DNA of 64,000 bases from Lobulomyces angularis (GCA_027604685.1 JADHYX010000050.1:16877-80876), one strand, 5' to 3'; positions 37,501 to 48,935 are shown, numbered from the stretch's first letter. Notes: a model not told the origin generated them from the sequence alone. Program-made: numbers and translations.

Positions 37501-38214
37501 ACTTTGATCATCAATGAAGAGTCAAACCAGAACCGTGGGCTGATTCAAAACCAGAGGCTAATGGAAAAAAAAGCTTTAACATATTGTAAAAAATATTAAC
37601 CTTCAAAGTTATCTAAACTAAAAGGTTCAGGTTCTTCTGCCATTTCCTAGTTTATTTCAGGTTATTTTGCTAAAAAAAAAGTGAAATTTTACAGAAGGAC
37701 TGGGGATTGGTGATGTTGCGTATTCCGATAAAACGTCTTCATCCGTTGGGATTACGAAAAACGCTTCACCAGCATCTCCAACTTTCATTGGAAGATCCAA
37801 AACTTGACCATTAAGGGAAACTTCAACCTTTCCGAAATTATGAAAAAGAATTTTAGGAATAATTATTACCACTTTATCGGAAGGTCTCAATAATTTTAAT
37901 TTTCCAAACCTAAATTTTATTTATAAGGTAATTATTTTTTGATAGAAATGGCATAAAAAATGGATAAGAGATTTTGCAAAATTAATTGTCACATAGAAGA
38001 AAATATTAATGTTTTCGTATACCTAACATGAAAAGGACTGCAGCTCAATTCTCCATCCTTATTTTCTACTACTACAATGTCAATGGAGCCAGATAGTGTT
38101 GCAGCATTTGTTTCGTTGTAGAGCTTTATTGGAAAAGTAATAGCCTAACAAATTTTATCGCAATTAGTGGATTAAATTTTGATAAATGGATGCCTGTCCA
38201 ATGGTACGAAACAT
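34560..38214 (-). CDS. PAH1: Lipin/PAH1 phosphatidate phosphatase
   Basis: Mg-dependent phosphatidate phosphatase making diacylglycerol for triacylglycerol and phospholipid synthesis; cytosolic, recruited to ER/nuclear membrane. Sixteen exons (complement): 38194-38214, 38023-38144, 37693-37909, 37601-37646, 37078-37479, 36892-37029, 36586-36846, 36292-36542, 36142-36251, 35921-36104, 35550-35878, 35373-35506, 35244-35327, 35078-35194, 34850-35011 and 34560-34804; 940 residues. The N-LIP domain has NAATLSGSIDIVVVE, SCSPFHVRFGK and the essential Gly in MKVGDAGEAFFV. A WSWGWGGLPKK motif marks the middle. The HAD catalytic motif is SDIDGTIT (D687, D689), followed by SRAIGQA and FFAGFGNRITDAISY. 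The C-terminus is strongly acidic. The seven-codon first exon is joined through a GC-AG intron. A decapeptide repeat lies in exon 7. Confidence 0.94.
36622..36782 (-). repeat. Three copies of a PLSDTEV(N/D)Y repeat inside lipin
   Basis: Within lipin exon 7, the words SPLSDTEVNY, GPLSDTEVDY and GPLSDTEVDY occur at intervals of about 21 residues, with DNA copies near 36752-36782, 36686-36715 and 36622-36651. The copies differ at synonymous positions, so they are old or under protein-level selection. Ser and Thr next to acidic residues suggest casein-kinase-2-type phosphorylation, which is an inference. Confidence 0.85.
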
Positions 38215-38887
38215 AGCGCTGGCTTATTATGGGATTAAGAGAATTAGAAGATTAAAAATTTTGTTGAAAAAAGTTAAATTGCAAGTGACGTTTACAAAGA
38301 TTGCAAAAAGTTTTCCCAATCACAAAAAAAACCTCCTTTTAAAAAGTATAATAATCTATTGCAGAGTAAATTAGTATTTCAGGAGGAAAATTTATTTCTG
38401 CTTAACTAAATTTTTTGGTGCATTTCAATCAATATATGTGTCAACCTTAACAAAAATTTATATGCAAGTATGCATATTTTATTATTGTTAAATGCTTCCT
38501 ATTTTAAGTTTATAACATGTATTTTACAGGTTACTTTATCCTACCATTTTTTAATTGTAAAATTTATGCAGCATCATCAATATAAAAGAAACCTTAAAGT
38601 CTCTGTTTTGAAATGAAACTATTTAAATTATTTAATATTCATCATTATAATTTGTTGTAAAATTTGCCTACCAAATTGGAAACCGTATGTTTCAAAATTC
38701 TATTATTAAATTGATAAGTTTTGCCACAAATAATATTGGCATAACATAGCAACCTTGTAATAGTTAATTTTGATGTGTCATACTTAACTTACTGACTTTT
38801 TAACACAAAAAAACAACTTTTTTTATTTTTTATTTTTTTTTATTTTCATTTAGATCTGATTATTAAAAAAAAATTTAACATTTCAAA
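38215..38887. other. Divergent intergenic region, 673 bp
   Basis: Separates the starts of lipin (leftward) and PheRS alpha (rightward) and should contain both promoters. A/T-rich; a run of T near 38817-38842 precedes the PheRS start. No RNA gene recognised. Confidence 0.5.
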
Positions 38888-40680
38888 ATGGAAGAAACGT
38901 CAATAGAAAAGCAGCAACTTATTTTGAATTTAATTGAAAAAGAAACTGAAATCAAAGATTCAAAAGATTACACTGAGTTAAATTACAAATCCCTGATTAA
39001 AGATTTATCTTCCTTAACTAGTAGAGACGTAATTTTTGTTTTTTTTTTAAACCGTACTTATATTTTATAAAATGAAATTTTAGTATATAACTTATAGCCC
39101 CATTAATGTAGAGAATTGGAAACCTAATGATGAGGGTTTAGGTTTCATAGAAAATGGGTCTTTGGAACTTAGACTCTATAATGCTATACCTGAAGAAGGT
39201 GTTGAGACTGGAAGTTTAAAGAATTTCTTTCAAGAAACTTTAGGTAAGGAATTTGCTGTTGGACAAGCGCAAGCTATGAAAAAAAAGTGGGTTAAAAAGG
39301 AAGGATCTAAAATAATGAGAGTGGTAAGTTTTTTTTGTATGGCTTATTTTAATAAACAACAAAGACTGGATGCTCTGCAGTAGATGAAGTTACAGAAGAT
39401 CTGAAGCTATTAAAAAATGGCAAAACCTTAGATAAAAAAAAAATTGATGATTTGAAGAAGAGAAAACTAATCGAAAAAAGGTAACTTTTTCTTATATTAA
39501 GGTTAAAACTGTTTTTTATGATGGTAGTGTTACAACTACATATAAACTTCTAAAGGGAACAAAATTCACAACGAAATTAACCAAGTTAGAGACTGACTTA
39601 ACACAAGATCTACTTAAAGATGATGCCTGGAAAACTGCTGAATTTAAACCATATAATTTTGATGCATTGGGTGCTATACCAAGTTGCGGTCACCTGCATC
39701 CGCTTATGAAAGTAAGAGACGAATTTAGGCAAATTTTTTTTGATATGGGGTATGATATATATAAAATTCTTCGTAATTTTTTCTATTATATTTCTTTTTT
39801 AGTTTTACTGAAATGCCCACCAACAAATTTGTGGAAAGTTCTTTTTGGAATTTTGACGCTTTATTTCAACCTCAGCAACATCCTGGTAAATATTTGTTAT
39901 AATGGATAAAATGTTAACAACCCTTTAACACAAAAGCTCGAGAAGCTCATGACACTTTCTTTCTAAAAGACCCAGTGACTGATAGAAAATACCCAAAAGC
40001 TTACATGGAAAAAGTTAAAAAGGTTCATTCTGTCGGAGACTACGAATCTATTGGATATGGATATACTTGGAGCGAAACTGAAGCTGAGAAATTGATTATG
40101 CGTACACATACTACCGCGGTTTCTTCTAATATGCTGTATCAATTGGCGCAAGAAAAAGAATTTAGACCTGCAAAGTATTTTTCGATTGATAGAGTTTTTA
40201 GGAATGAGACTGTTGATGCAACTCATTTGGCTGAATTTCATCAAATTGAAGGATTAGTGGCGGATAGAAATATCACTTTGGGAGATTTAATTGGAATGCT
40301 GAAAGGATTTTGCAGGAAATTGGGATTGGGGAATCTGAGATTTAAACCTGCCTATAACCCTTACACTGAGCCTTCTATGGAAATCTTTGCTTATCATGAT
40401 AAATTGGGTAAATTTGTTGAGATTGGTAACAGTGGGATGTTCCGTCCTGAAATGTTGTTGCCTTTAGGATTACCTCCAGATGTTAGAGTTATAGCTTGGG
40501 GTTTAGGATTAGAAAGATTTACAATGATTAAATACAAAATTGAAAATATAAGGGATCTTTTAGGTCATAAGGTGGATTTGGATAAAATAAAATCCAATCC
40601 AATTACAAGGTGAATAGTTACCTACTTTTAATGTATACAATCTCACATATTTTTTTTATAGATTGGATAAAGGATTGTAA
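38888..40680 (+). CDS. FARSA: Cytosolic phenylalanyl-tRNA synthetase alpha subunit
   Basis: Catalytic alpha subunit of the alpha2-beta2 class II synthetase that charges tRNA-Phe. Exons 38888-39028, 39084-39336, 39381-39480, 39528-39749, 39803-39885, 39937-40609 and 40662-40680 give 496 residues (human 508). N-terminal winged-helix region; [21 protein letters not shown] opens the catalytic core; motif 2 region includes [18 protein letters not shown], and [15 protein letters not shown] and [15 protein letters not shown] follow; motif 3 is [16 protein letters not shown]. The second intron is ambiguous: the strong GTAAGT donor at 39324 breaks the frame, whereas GTATGG at 39337 keeps it, adding a few residues (SFFL) relative to human. 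The third intron (39481-39527) restores alignment length with the family. Confidence 0.95.
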
Positions 40681-41110
40681 GAGATTAGCTGTACCTTTTT
40701 ATACATTTTGAATTGCTTTACTTCTTCTTCTTAAGTTTTTTACCATTTATATGTTAATTTTACTGATAAAAATTTTTTTGTTTGCTATAAAAATCTTTGA
40801 TGTTAACAGAAATTATTTTCTTTAATGCTAAATTTTTAAATGTTATAATTTAATTTTATAGAGAAGGTTTTATTCGAATGACGATCCTTCTTCTTAGTTC
40901 TATATATAAATATCAAAAAAATGAAAAGTTTTTTTTTAAAATATTTTAATTAACTTTCAAATTAAAATTAAAGATCTGATTAATTGGTCACGAAAGCTAA
41001 AAAAGAATCTTGGTTTCTATTTAAGGAAAAAATACCGAGTCGGAGTTTCAATAAAGAAAAAAAATTAAAGAAAATTTAAACATAAAAAAGGAAAAAAAAA
41101 ATTTACAGTA
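40681..41110. other. Intergenic region, 430 bp
   Basis: Between PheRS alpha and the first PL7-type gene, both rightward. A/T-rich, nothing recognised apart from AATAAA-like words and the presumed promoter. Confidence 0.45.
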
Positions 41111-42295
41111 ATGCATTTAGAAATTGAAAATAACCTATTTAATTTGTATTTTGTGAAATTGTTTACAAAAAAAAAAAAAACAATTTTAATTGTATTAACA
41201 ATTTTTTTTTTTGGTTTTTTTCAAATCATAAATTCAAAGTTACATTTTTTTTTTAGCAATTATATACAAAAAATACAATTAAATTCCTTATCCAAGAATA
41301 ATTTATCCATTTTTGAACTGCAGTTACCTTCTGGCTTTTTTAATGAAACAACACAAAGAAATCAAAATAATTTTTTTTTTCCTGCTCATTTAGGTTTAAC
41401 TGACTTGAAAAATATTAGCTATCCATACTTTTATAAAAACGATGGCTTGAAAAGTATTGTGTTTTTTAGTCCTATAGCTGGATTCACAACAGAAAATAGC
41501 AAAAGTACAAGGTAAATAATTCTACTGAAAAAAAAAAAAAAATAAAAAATATAATTTTGTAAATTAACAAAAATCTAGACCGCTTTACTAACTTAAATGT
41601 GTATGCATTTTTTTTTTTTTATTCTAGGACTGAACTAAGAGAGGTTTTACCTATTGGTCTATGGAATGTGAACTATGGTACTCATTATATGAAGTTTAGA
41701 CAGCGAATTAATCATTTGCCTAAGAAATGGCCCGGTGTAGTTTATGGTATCGTAATATTTTTATTCATAACTCTTCTCTGTGGACAATAATAAAAAAGTT
41801 TAATTTTATTTTAATTTTATTTTCTTATAGCTCAAGTACATGATGGAAAGTATGCGATTGCGACATGTAACTACATGATACTTTATATTTTTTTTAAAGT
41901 AAATAAGTTAAGGCGTATCCCAGTGTAAACTATGAAAAAAATGGGAAGGTATCTTTGATTGCCTTTACCCATGTAAATACACCACGGACAATAAATGCAA
42001 CTTTAGTTGAAGAATATACCATAGGCGAAACATTTGAAGGTGAAATTCTAGTTGTACAAGGAACGATGCACATGCTCCATAATGGAGAGATAAAATTGAG
42101 TTTTCCTGCTTCCTACCCAACAGGAAACAATTTTGCTTATTTTAAAATAGGTTGCTACAGTCAGTCTAACTTAGAGATTGAAGGAAATTCAAGTAAATTT
42201 TGAAGGAATTAAAATAACATTAATTTTATATATATTTGATAGCGGAATACACAGAAACTGAAGTTTTTAGTGTTACAACGGGGCATTTTACATAA
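41111..42295 (+). CDS. Membrane-anchored alginate-lyase-like (PL7-type) protein A
   Basis: Polysaccharide-lyase family 7-type jelly-roll protein. Exons 41111-41511, 41628-41746, 41831-41866, 41908-42192 and 42243-42295 give 297 residues. A basic N-terminus with KKKK precedes one hydrophobic helix (about residues 24-42), suggesting type II anchoring or an uncleaved signal. The three signature strands of PL7 are present: RTELRE (134-139), QVH (175-177) and YFKIGCYSQ (263-271), giving the expected catalytic Arg, Gln, His and Tyr candidates. PL7 enzymes cleave alginate or related uronic-acid polymers by beta-elimination; the substrate here is unknown. Its neighbour at 42641 is a paralogue of identical length and intron positions, so this is a recent tandem duplication. 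PL20-type glucuronan lyase is an alternative. Confidence 0.75.
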
Positions 42296-42640
42296 CAGTT
42301 TTATAATTGAATGTAGTATTGGTTTTACTTGAATAGATCTAGTAAAAAAATATATAATCATAAATTGTAGAATAGCATCGCTGTATTATCATTTACAATA
42401 AATTATACTTACTTACTACCTTCGGAGTGGTCAACACAATCTAGAAATTTTAATCGGAATTAAGAAAAAAGAATAGCAGCTAGAATTTTTTGTAATATTT
42501 TTTAAACAGCGGTTTCACAAATTTTGCCGCAAAATTACTTCAATTGCGGAGCTTAAAAAAAAAAAAAAAAAAAAACAACTAATTTCTGATTTTACATAAT
42601 AGATTATTGAATTAATTAGAACCTTTTTAAAATTTTAGAA
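42296..42640. other. Intergenic region between the PL7-type paralogues, 345 bp
   Basis: A/T-rich with a 21-nt A run near 42555. A short less-AT patch around 42415-42440 has no recognisable feature. Should contain the promoter of paralogue B. Confidence 0.45.
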
Positions 42641-43757
42641 ATGCAAATTGATTTAGATAATATTACAAATTCCACGGTGATAAAGAGTGTAAAAAACAAA
42701 AGAAGGTTAATTATCCTACTCACAGTAATCTTTCTTTACACTATCACCAACTTTTTAAAAATCTATCAAGAAAATACAACAGTCCAGGATGAAAAGAGAC
42801 TGACTTTAAACACCGAATACAAGAACAATTTATCAATATTTATTTTGCAACTACCGTCTGGTTTCTTTAATTTTACTTCTAAAAAATATCAAAACAATTT
42901 CGTTTTTCCTTCAAATTTGGGACTGAATCAAGCAAAAAATGTTAGTTTTCCTTACTTTTATAAGAATCATGCTGCAAAAAGTTTAATCTTTTATGCACCT
43001 ATTATTGGGTACACAACAGAAAACAGTAAAACTACCAGGTAACAAATTCTTATTATCTTTTTGAAAATAACTCAAGAACTAAAAAATAATAAAATAAAAA
43101 TTAGAACTGAATTAAGAGAAGTCTTACCAGTCGGGTTGTGGGATATGAGTTATGGAAAACATTATATGAAGTTTAGACAACGAATTAATCATCTACCAAA
43201 AAACTGGCCTGGTGTTGTATATGGTAAAACATCAAATATAAATTTTTGTTTATTAAATGCATTTTTAGCCCAAGTGCACGACGGGAAATATGCAATAGCA
43301 ACGTGTAAGTCTACTTTTTTCTTTGAAAAAAAAAATAATAAAATTTTTTTATAGTTAAAGCTTATCCAAGTCCATCTTACCAAGTCGATGGTAAAATATC
43401 ACTTATTGCATTTACACATATAAATACGCCTCGAACCTTGAATGCAACTTTAGTTGAGGATTATAAGATTGGACAAGTCTTTGAAGGCGAAATTCTGGTT
43501 CAGCATGGCTTTATGTATATGCTACATAATGGAAAAGTAAAGTTAAGTTTTCCCGCTGCTTATCCTACAGGAAAGCATTTTGCCTATTTCAAAATTGGTT
43601 GCTATAGTCAATCTAACTTAGAACTGGAAGGTGGAAATTCAAGTAAGATATATATATTTTTAATTTTGAAAAAGCTAAAAAATTTTTTTTTCTTTTTAAT
43701 TAAGCTGAATATACCGAAACGGAAGTGTTTAGCGTTACTATAGGTCATTCCTCTTGA
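42641..43757 (+). CDS. Membrane-anchored alginate-lyase-like (PL7-type) protein B
   Basis: Tandem paralogue of the gene at 41111, also 297 residues. Exons 42641-43038, 43105-43223, 43269-43304, 43355-43642 and 43705-43757; every intron falls at the homologous position. A basic KNKRR segment is followed by a hydrophobic helix (about residues 24-42). RTELREVLP, AQVHDGK and YFKIGCYSQSN are all retained, so both copies look potentially active. The N-terminal 45 residues differ much more between copies than the lyase domain, consistent with selection on the domain and relaxed anchor sequence. Confidence 0.75.
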
Positions 43758-44049
43758 CCTAGAAAATTTCATTATTTTTTTATGCAAATCCATTGCTTTA
43801 AGTTTATTATACAAGTAACCTTGTAGTGAGATTTTATTTTTACAATTGATTAGAATGTTTTCAATGTTTAGATTTTTTGATAATAAATATGCTGAATACC
43901 TACAAAAAAATTTCTTGTATATTGATTATTTCATTCGTTAAATCAATCATCAGCTTTCATCAAAATCATAAAGTACTTTTTAAATATAGTAAATTTTACA
44001 GAAAAGTATAGAATGAAAGAAAAAAAAGTGCCACTTTTTGAAAAATTGA

Positions 44050-45635
44050 ATGTTTGAGGTTATAGATAAAGCTAATGCAAAAAAGGTTTTACTATTGGTT
44101 CCCCCAACGTATGGTCATGTTTATCCAATGATTGAACTTGGAAATTATTTAATTCAGCTGGGGTTAAAAGTTACAATTGGCGTTTCATCCTGTTACATTC
44201 CCCTTTTAAAAGAAAAGTATACTGATCTTAACTGGCAAGATTAAAATATTTTGTTTATTTAGAGCAGGTTCATTACTTGATCAATTTCTGTTACTAGGTA
44301 AAATTAAAATAAATAAATAATTACTTACTTACCAACCAATCAGGTTTTCAAGATACCTACACTGTTGAGGTAGGGTTTAATGATGATACTATTAATGAAT
44401 TATGTGACTCTGTTGAAAATTTTTTTTATCATTCAGAAAATTGTAAGAAAACCCATGAGAAGATTTTACATTTTAAACTTTTTAAAGTTTTTGATCTAGT
44501 TATTGTAGAAAGCTTTTTATCTGCAACAATTTCTACTACAAAAAAGTTTACGAAAATTTTGTGTCTTTTAGTTACTACGAGTGGACAACGATTTATTAAA
44601 TTAAAATCCAATCAGAGTTATCCTGGTAAAAAATTTTTTTATCTGTCAATTTTTGCAAAAAAAATATTAATATGCATCAGATTTTATAAAAAAGGTGAAG
44701 TTTCATTTAATTGATGAATTAGAAAATAAAAAAAATTTAAACTATGTTTTGATCAGTAGTTTTGAAGGTTTAGAAAAGAATTTTTTTGAAACATACAAAT
44801 CGCAGCTTGATTGCTATAACTGTCCATTTAAGGTAATTTTTCGTAATATCTCTTTCAATAGAACAAAATTAGTTTATAGGACCATTAGGCGCCTACTCTC
44901 GCCAAATGCAAAATGTCAAACCGTCAAATAATTTGCAGCCTCCTTACACTCAACTAGGGCAATACTTGGACTCGAAAAAAGATAAGTCTGTCATTTATAT
45001 TTCTTTTGGTAGCTGTGGCTATATTTCTGAAAAACAAGTTCGCGAAATTGCTTTGGCTTTATTGGAATTTAAATGCTGTTTTGTGTGGTCTTGCAAAACT
45101 GAACTTTTATCAAATCTAACAGAAGAAATTCGAATTTCGCTAAACAACCTCGGATTGTGCTTGGAATGGGCTCCTCAGGTAACAGCTCATTCACAGTCAT
45201 TAACCCCCAAAAAGCTGTTCATTCTATCCCACAAAGCTATAGCATTTTATTTAACACACACTGGTTGGAATTCAACATGTGAAGCATTGGAAAAGGGAAT
45301 ACCAATGTTATGTTGGCCACTGGAAGCGGACCAACATGAAAATGCTGATTTATTGGTAAATTTAAAAGTTGCTCATTTAATCCCAGGTAATTTTTTTATT
45401 AAATCAAAGAATATAAATTCATAATATTTAAGGTACCCGAGATGCCTCTACCATGAAAGGTCCAGATGGAGAGGGTGATGGGAGACTTGTTCCTCATGAA
45501 GAACTTGCAGCGAAGTTTAAATACATGTTCGACGAGTTGGAAGTATATAGCGCTGAAGCCCGCAAGTATATAAAATTAAGTCAAGAAGCTGCTTCAAATG
45601 GAAAGGAATTTTTGTTATCAGTAGTAATAAATTGA
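44050..45635 (+). CDS. UDP-glycosyltransferase (GT1)
   Basis: Transfers a sugar from a UDP-sugar to a small acceptor. Exons 44050-44216, 44263-44297, 44344-44625, 44681-44832, 44873-45178, 45215-45386 and 45433-45635 give 438 residues. The N-terminal acceptor domain has VPPTYGHVYPMIELG with the catalytic-type His23. The C-terminal donor domain has VIYISFGSCGYIS and a plant-like PSPG box: LEWAPQ, LSHKAIAFYLTHTGWNST, then GIPMLCWPLEADQHENA. No signal peptide or C-terminal membrane anchor is visible, unlike animal UGTs. The intron inside the PSPG box is 36 nt and free of stops; removing it restores canonical box spacing. The acceptor cannot be predicted. Confidence 0.9.
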
Positions 45636-47496
45636 CTTTTAGTTAAAAAAACTATAGTAAAGTGATGAAATATAAACTTAATTTGTAAATTATTGTGCAG
45701 AGTTATTCTAGGTGTACAGTTTTGCTTTATTCAAGTACACTATTATGCTACTCTAATAATCTTGTAAACAAAATTACAAAAGTATAACATTTAATTAATT
45801 TTTTAAATTAAAATTAGTCTGTTGTTTTAGAAAATAATTTTAATTATGCAGTTGCAACCAAAAGATTTCATGAAACAACGATAAGGTGATGTGGTCACTT
45901 CATAATAGGAAACATTGAGCATTTTGTCTGCTCAATAAGGATTTGCAGGGATCTGTATTTTTTTAATTATTTACATAATGATGTACTACTGCATTACACT
46001 GTAGCAGTGTTTGAATTCTAAAAACTATTTTTCAACCTTTTCGTTTATACTTCAAAATTGAATTCTCCCTTTACCATTACGTATTGAATACCGTCCCTCT
46101 TTGTCTAGCTGACTTAGTTATTGCCAGACTTTCTATCTTTCTGCTGCACAATGGAAGTTAACATGTGAAACGGAACATCACAAGTTTCAGGTTTGGCAGA
46201 AATAGCCAAGTGGCGAGCCAAAAGCCCTTTTGGCTCAAGCCAAATTTTTAGTTTGGAAATTTTTGACTTTTGTGGTTTCAAAGTTTAGTGAAGAAAAAAA
46301 GTATTGTTCCAGCGTCAATAAATATGATAAATACATAGCAGCTGAATTGTTTAAAACTGTATCCAAATAGCAACTACCGTATTATTTTTATTTATTTTAC
46401 TAACAATATTATATAAATTCGCGGTATTAATTTGATTTATTTGAAAAATCCTTACATTAAGTTTATTTATTTAATTATCGATGTATTATTTTTATTTATT
46501 TAAAGATCTTTTAAATCCCAATCATTTCCGTTTCTTCAATTACCGTTGTTGTCATTTTACCCCCTGAAAAGAAGTCAGCATTTTAAAATGGAACAATTAA
46601 AAAAGATACTGCAGAAAACGTCAGCTTGCAATTCATCAATTGCATAATATATCGAACTTCTGATTCATCTCCTAAGCAAAGTTCATCAATGGATTGAGCA
46701 AATTTTTCATCACCAGGAATACTACACACTAAATTTCTAGAGATATTTTTCACCCTTCCGCTTTTTCCTTCTTGGCGATCAGTTTTTGATGTTTTTTTCG
46801 CAGTTACAATTTAGTCGATCCTAATTCTTTTTATTTCTGGAAGCTCAAGTTGGATCTAGTACAGCAGTTAATGACTTATAAATGAGAAAACATCTTTCAA
46901 GAGATGCAGAATGTAAGGGGAAGATTTTTCAATTATAAGAAAATGTAACATTTTAGCTTTTCAATAAAATTTGCGTTGTAATTTAGATAATCACATGTAC
47001 AATAATTTTCAGCTAAATCCATTTTGTAATTTTTTGGTAATATTTTTGACTTCAGAAGAATATTTTTTTGTAACTTGACAAACCTTAAAACCTTCTTACT
47101 CTACAAAACCCTAAAACCAGAAAGGCAAAAGCCAAGCCATCTAACAATTTCGATTTAGCCAAGCCAAAAGCCATATCAAATCCCTTCTGCCACCTCTTCT
47201 GCCTCGTTACACACTTGCAACATCTAAATCAAAGCAAATTTCTTTTTCCAGTGTAGGCGAAAAATTGTAAATTCAAATTATCGTTGTAAGATTGGGAGGT
47301 TTTTATGTCTCTGCCCAATTTTTCTATCTTTTTTTCATTTGCAATGCCAGATTAGATGAGCATGCTATTATTCTATTTTTTTAATTTTTTGTGTTTTTTT
47401 TACATTTAGTTCGAAATAGTGTACTGCAGTTGAAAAAATTTTCATGTTTTTGTATAAATTCAGGTTGAAAAACAAATTTGATCTGCATCAGAAAAC
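45636..47496. other. Gene-poor stretch, 1.86 kb, with probable transposon relic
   Basis: The longest stretch without a credible intact gene. It differs from other intergenic DNA in being less homopolymeric and in carrying repeated AGCCAAAAGCC-type words near 46205-46250 and 47125-47175. The interval 46188-47198 is described separately as a probable hAT-type relic. The last 250 bp should hold the promoter of the gene at 47497. Confidence 0.55.
46188..47198 (-). mobile_element. Probable degenerate hAT-type DNA transposon
   Basis: The left end reads CAGGTTTGGCAGAA (46188-46201), and the complement of the right end reads GAGGTGGCAGAA (47198-47187), resembling imperfect terminal inverted repeats of hAT elements. 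Inside each end are several AGCCAA/GCCAAAAGCC words, including a perfect 9-bp hairpin AGCCAAAAG/CTTTTGGCT (46216-46235), as in hAT subterminal repeats. On the minus strand near 46850-46915 a broken frame gives FPLHSASLERCF, resembling the hAT C-terminal dimerisation motif, followed by in-frame stops. No 8-bp target duplication was found. The evidence is suggestive, not conclusive. Confidence 0.4.
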
Positions 47497-48764
47497 ATGG
47501 GATTAACTGATGTATTAAGTGGTACAACTCATAAGCAAAATAGCGGTACTCCAGGACCAATTGCTAGTTTCATTGATGGCCAACTGGAAAATTTAAAGGT
47601 TAGTATAAAAGAAAAATAAATTTTATTATTGTAGTGAATTTTTTAATTAAAAAATAAAATTGTTTTTCTAGCCAACCCTACTGCCTCTTTATCAAAATGG
47701 CATAAAGAAATTTCAAATCACAGTGTTGGATAGATTGGAAGATGCGTTAGATGGTGACCAAAAAGCTTCTGAACCATTTGTTGATCAACCAGGTATCATG
47801 GATAATATTACACACGGAATACAAACTACAGCTGACTATCTCAACCCTGTTGTAAGTAAAAAGTGGATAAATTTTTTATTTCCCACATACTGTATTTGTG
47901 TAATCTTATTAAAAAAAAAAAAATTAGGTTCAGTTCCGAAAAAATTTACCAACGTTGAAGAAAGAATTTGGGGAAGTTTTAGAAAGAAAACATGCTCCAG
48001 TGGCTCAACAATTTGTTGACATTTCAGTTACCCAAGCCAGACAGTTTCTAGTTGAGCACATCAACCTTACTGAAATTGGAACCGGCATTAAAGGTATAAT
48101 ACATGCGTAGAATAACAATTCTAATATGTGACAAAAAACTCTGAATTAGGGAAGGTTTCTGGTTTCTTTCACAAGTTAACGGGACATAAAAAACATGAGG
48201 ACCATCCTGCTGCTGTGATAGATTCGGGTGCTGGTAAGACGAAAGCTGTAGTGGATGAGAAAAATGAAAATGTAGTAATTAAGGATAAACCAGCTGAGAG
48301 ACAAGCAGCTCCAGATGAAACAAAGGACGATGGTGGAATGTTCGGTTTCAATAGAATAGTATCTACTACACTAGATGGCGGTATTGAAAATATTAAGGTT
48401 CGTGTCAAGGATCAAATGCATGATGTGTTGTATGATGTTGAAGAAAACCTTTATGAAGGTGAAAAAAAATTTATTTTTTACAAATGAAATGAAATAAATA
48501 CATATATTTTGTATAGATATGCCTGAAGGATTGCAAAGTATATTTGATGTAATTTTTGGAGGTAACCCATTCGATTCAGATTTGGAAAGGGAAAGAAGCG
48601 AAGTTGATAAAGACTCTAACAATCCTCTTGTACAATTTCGCAGAAGTATGAGATTAAAGTTAAACAAGTTACTGGAAGAGGAGCACATTAACTTGGAAAA
48701 TCAATGTATCCATGAGTTTAAGATAGCAATTAGAAGCCAATTTGGTTTAGCTACAGAAGAGTAG
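47497..48764 (+). CDS. Unrecognised 334-residue protein with amphipathic helices
   Basis: Family not recognised. Exons 47497-47598, 47672-47851, 47928-48093, 48150-48458 and 48517-48764 give a clean 334-codon frame with GT-AG introns. No signal peptide or membrane helix. The N-terminal half is helical (ASFIDGQLENLKPTLLPLYQ, FVDISVTQARQFLVEHIN), the middle (about residues 165-215) is charged and probably disordered, and the C-terminal third contains GLQSIFDVIFGGNPF and an acidic/basic helix LKLNKLLEEEHINLEN. Codon use resembles that of its neighbours. It is probably a conserved fungal protein; function unknown. Confidence 0.75.
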
Positions 48765-48935
48765 AAGTTTTTCTCAGTTTTTTTATTTTTCTTTATATTA
48801 CCAATGTTTGTTTCTTTTTGATACTTACCACAATTTTTTTTTAAATATAAATATTTTTTATCTATAATATTTACTGATAAACTTCATAAAATATATGAAT
48901 GAGGATTTTAATGCGGGTTTATACAACTTTAAAAA

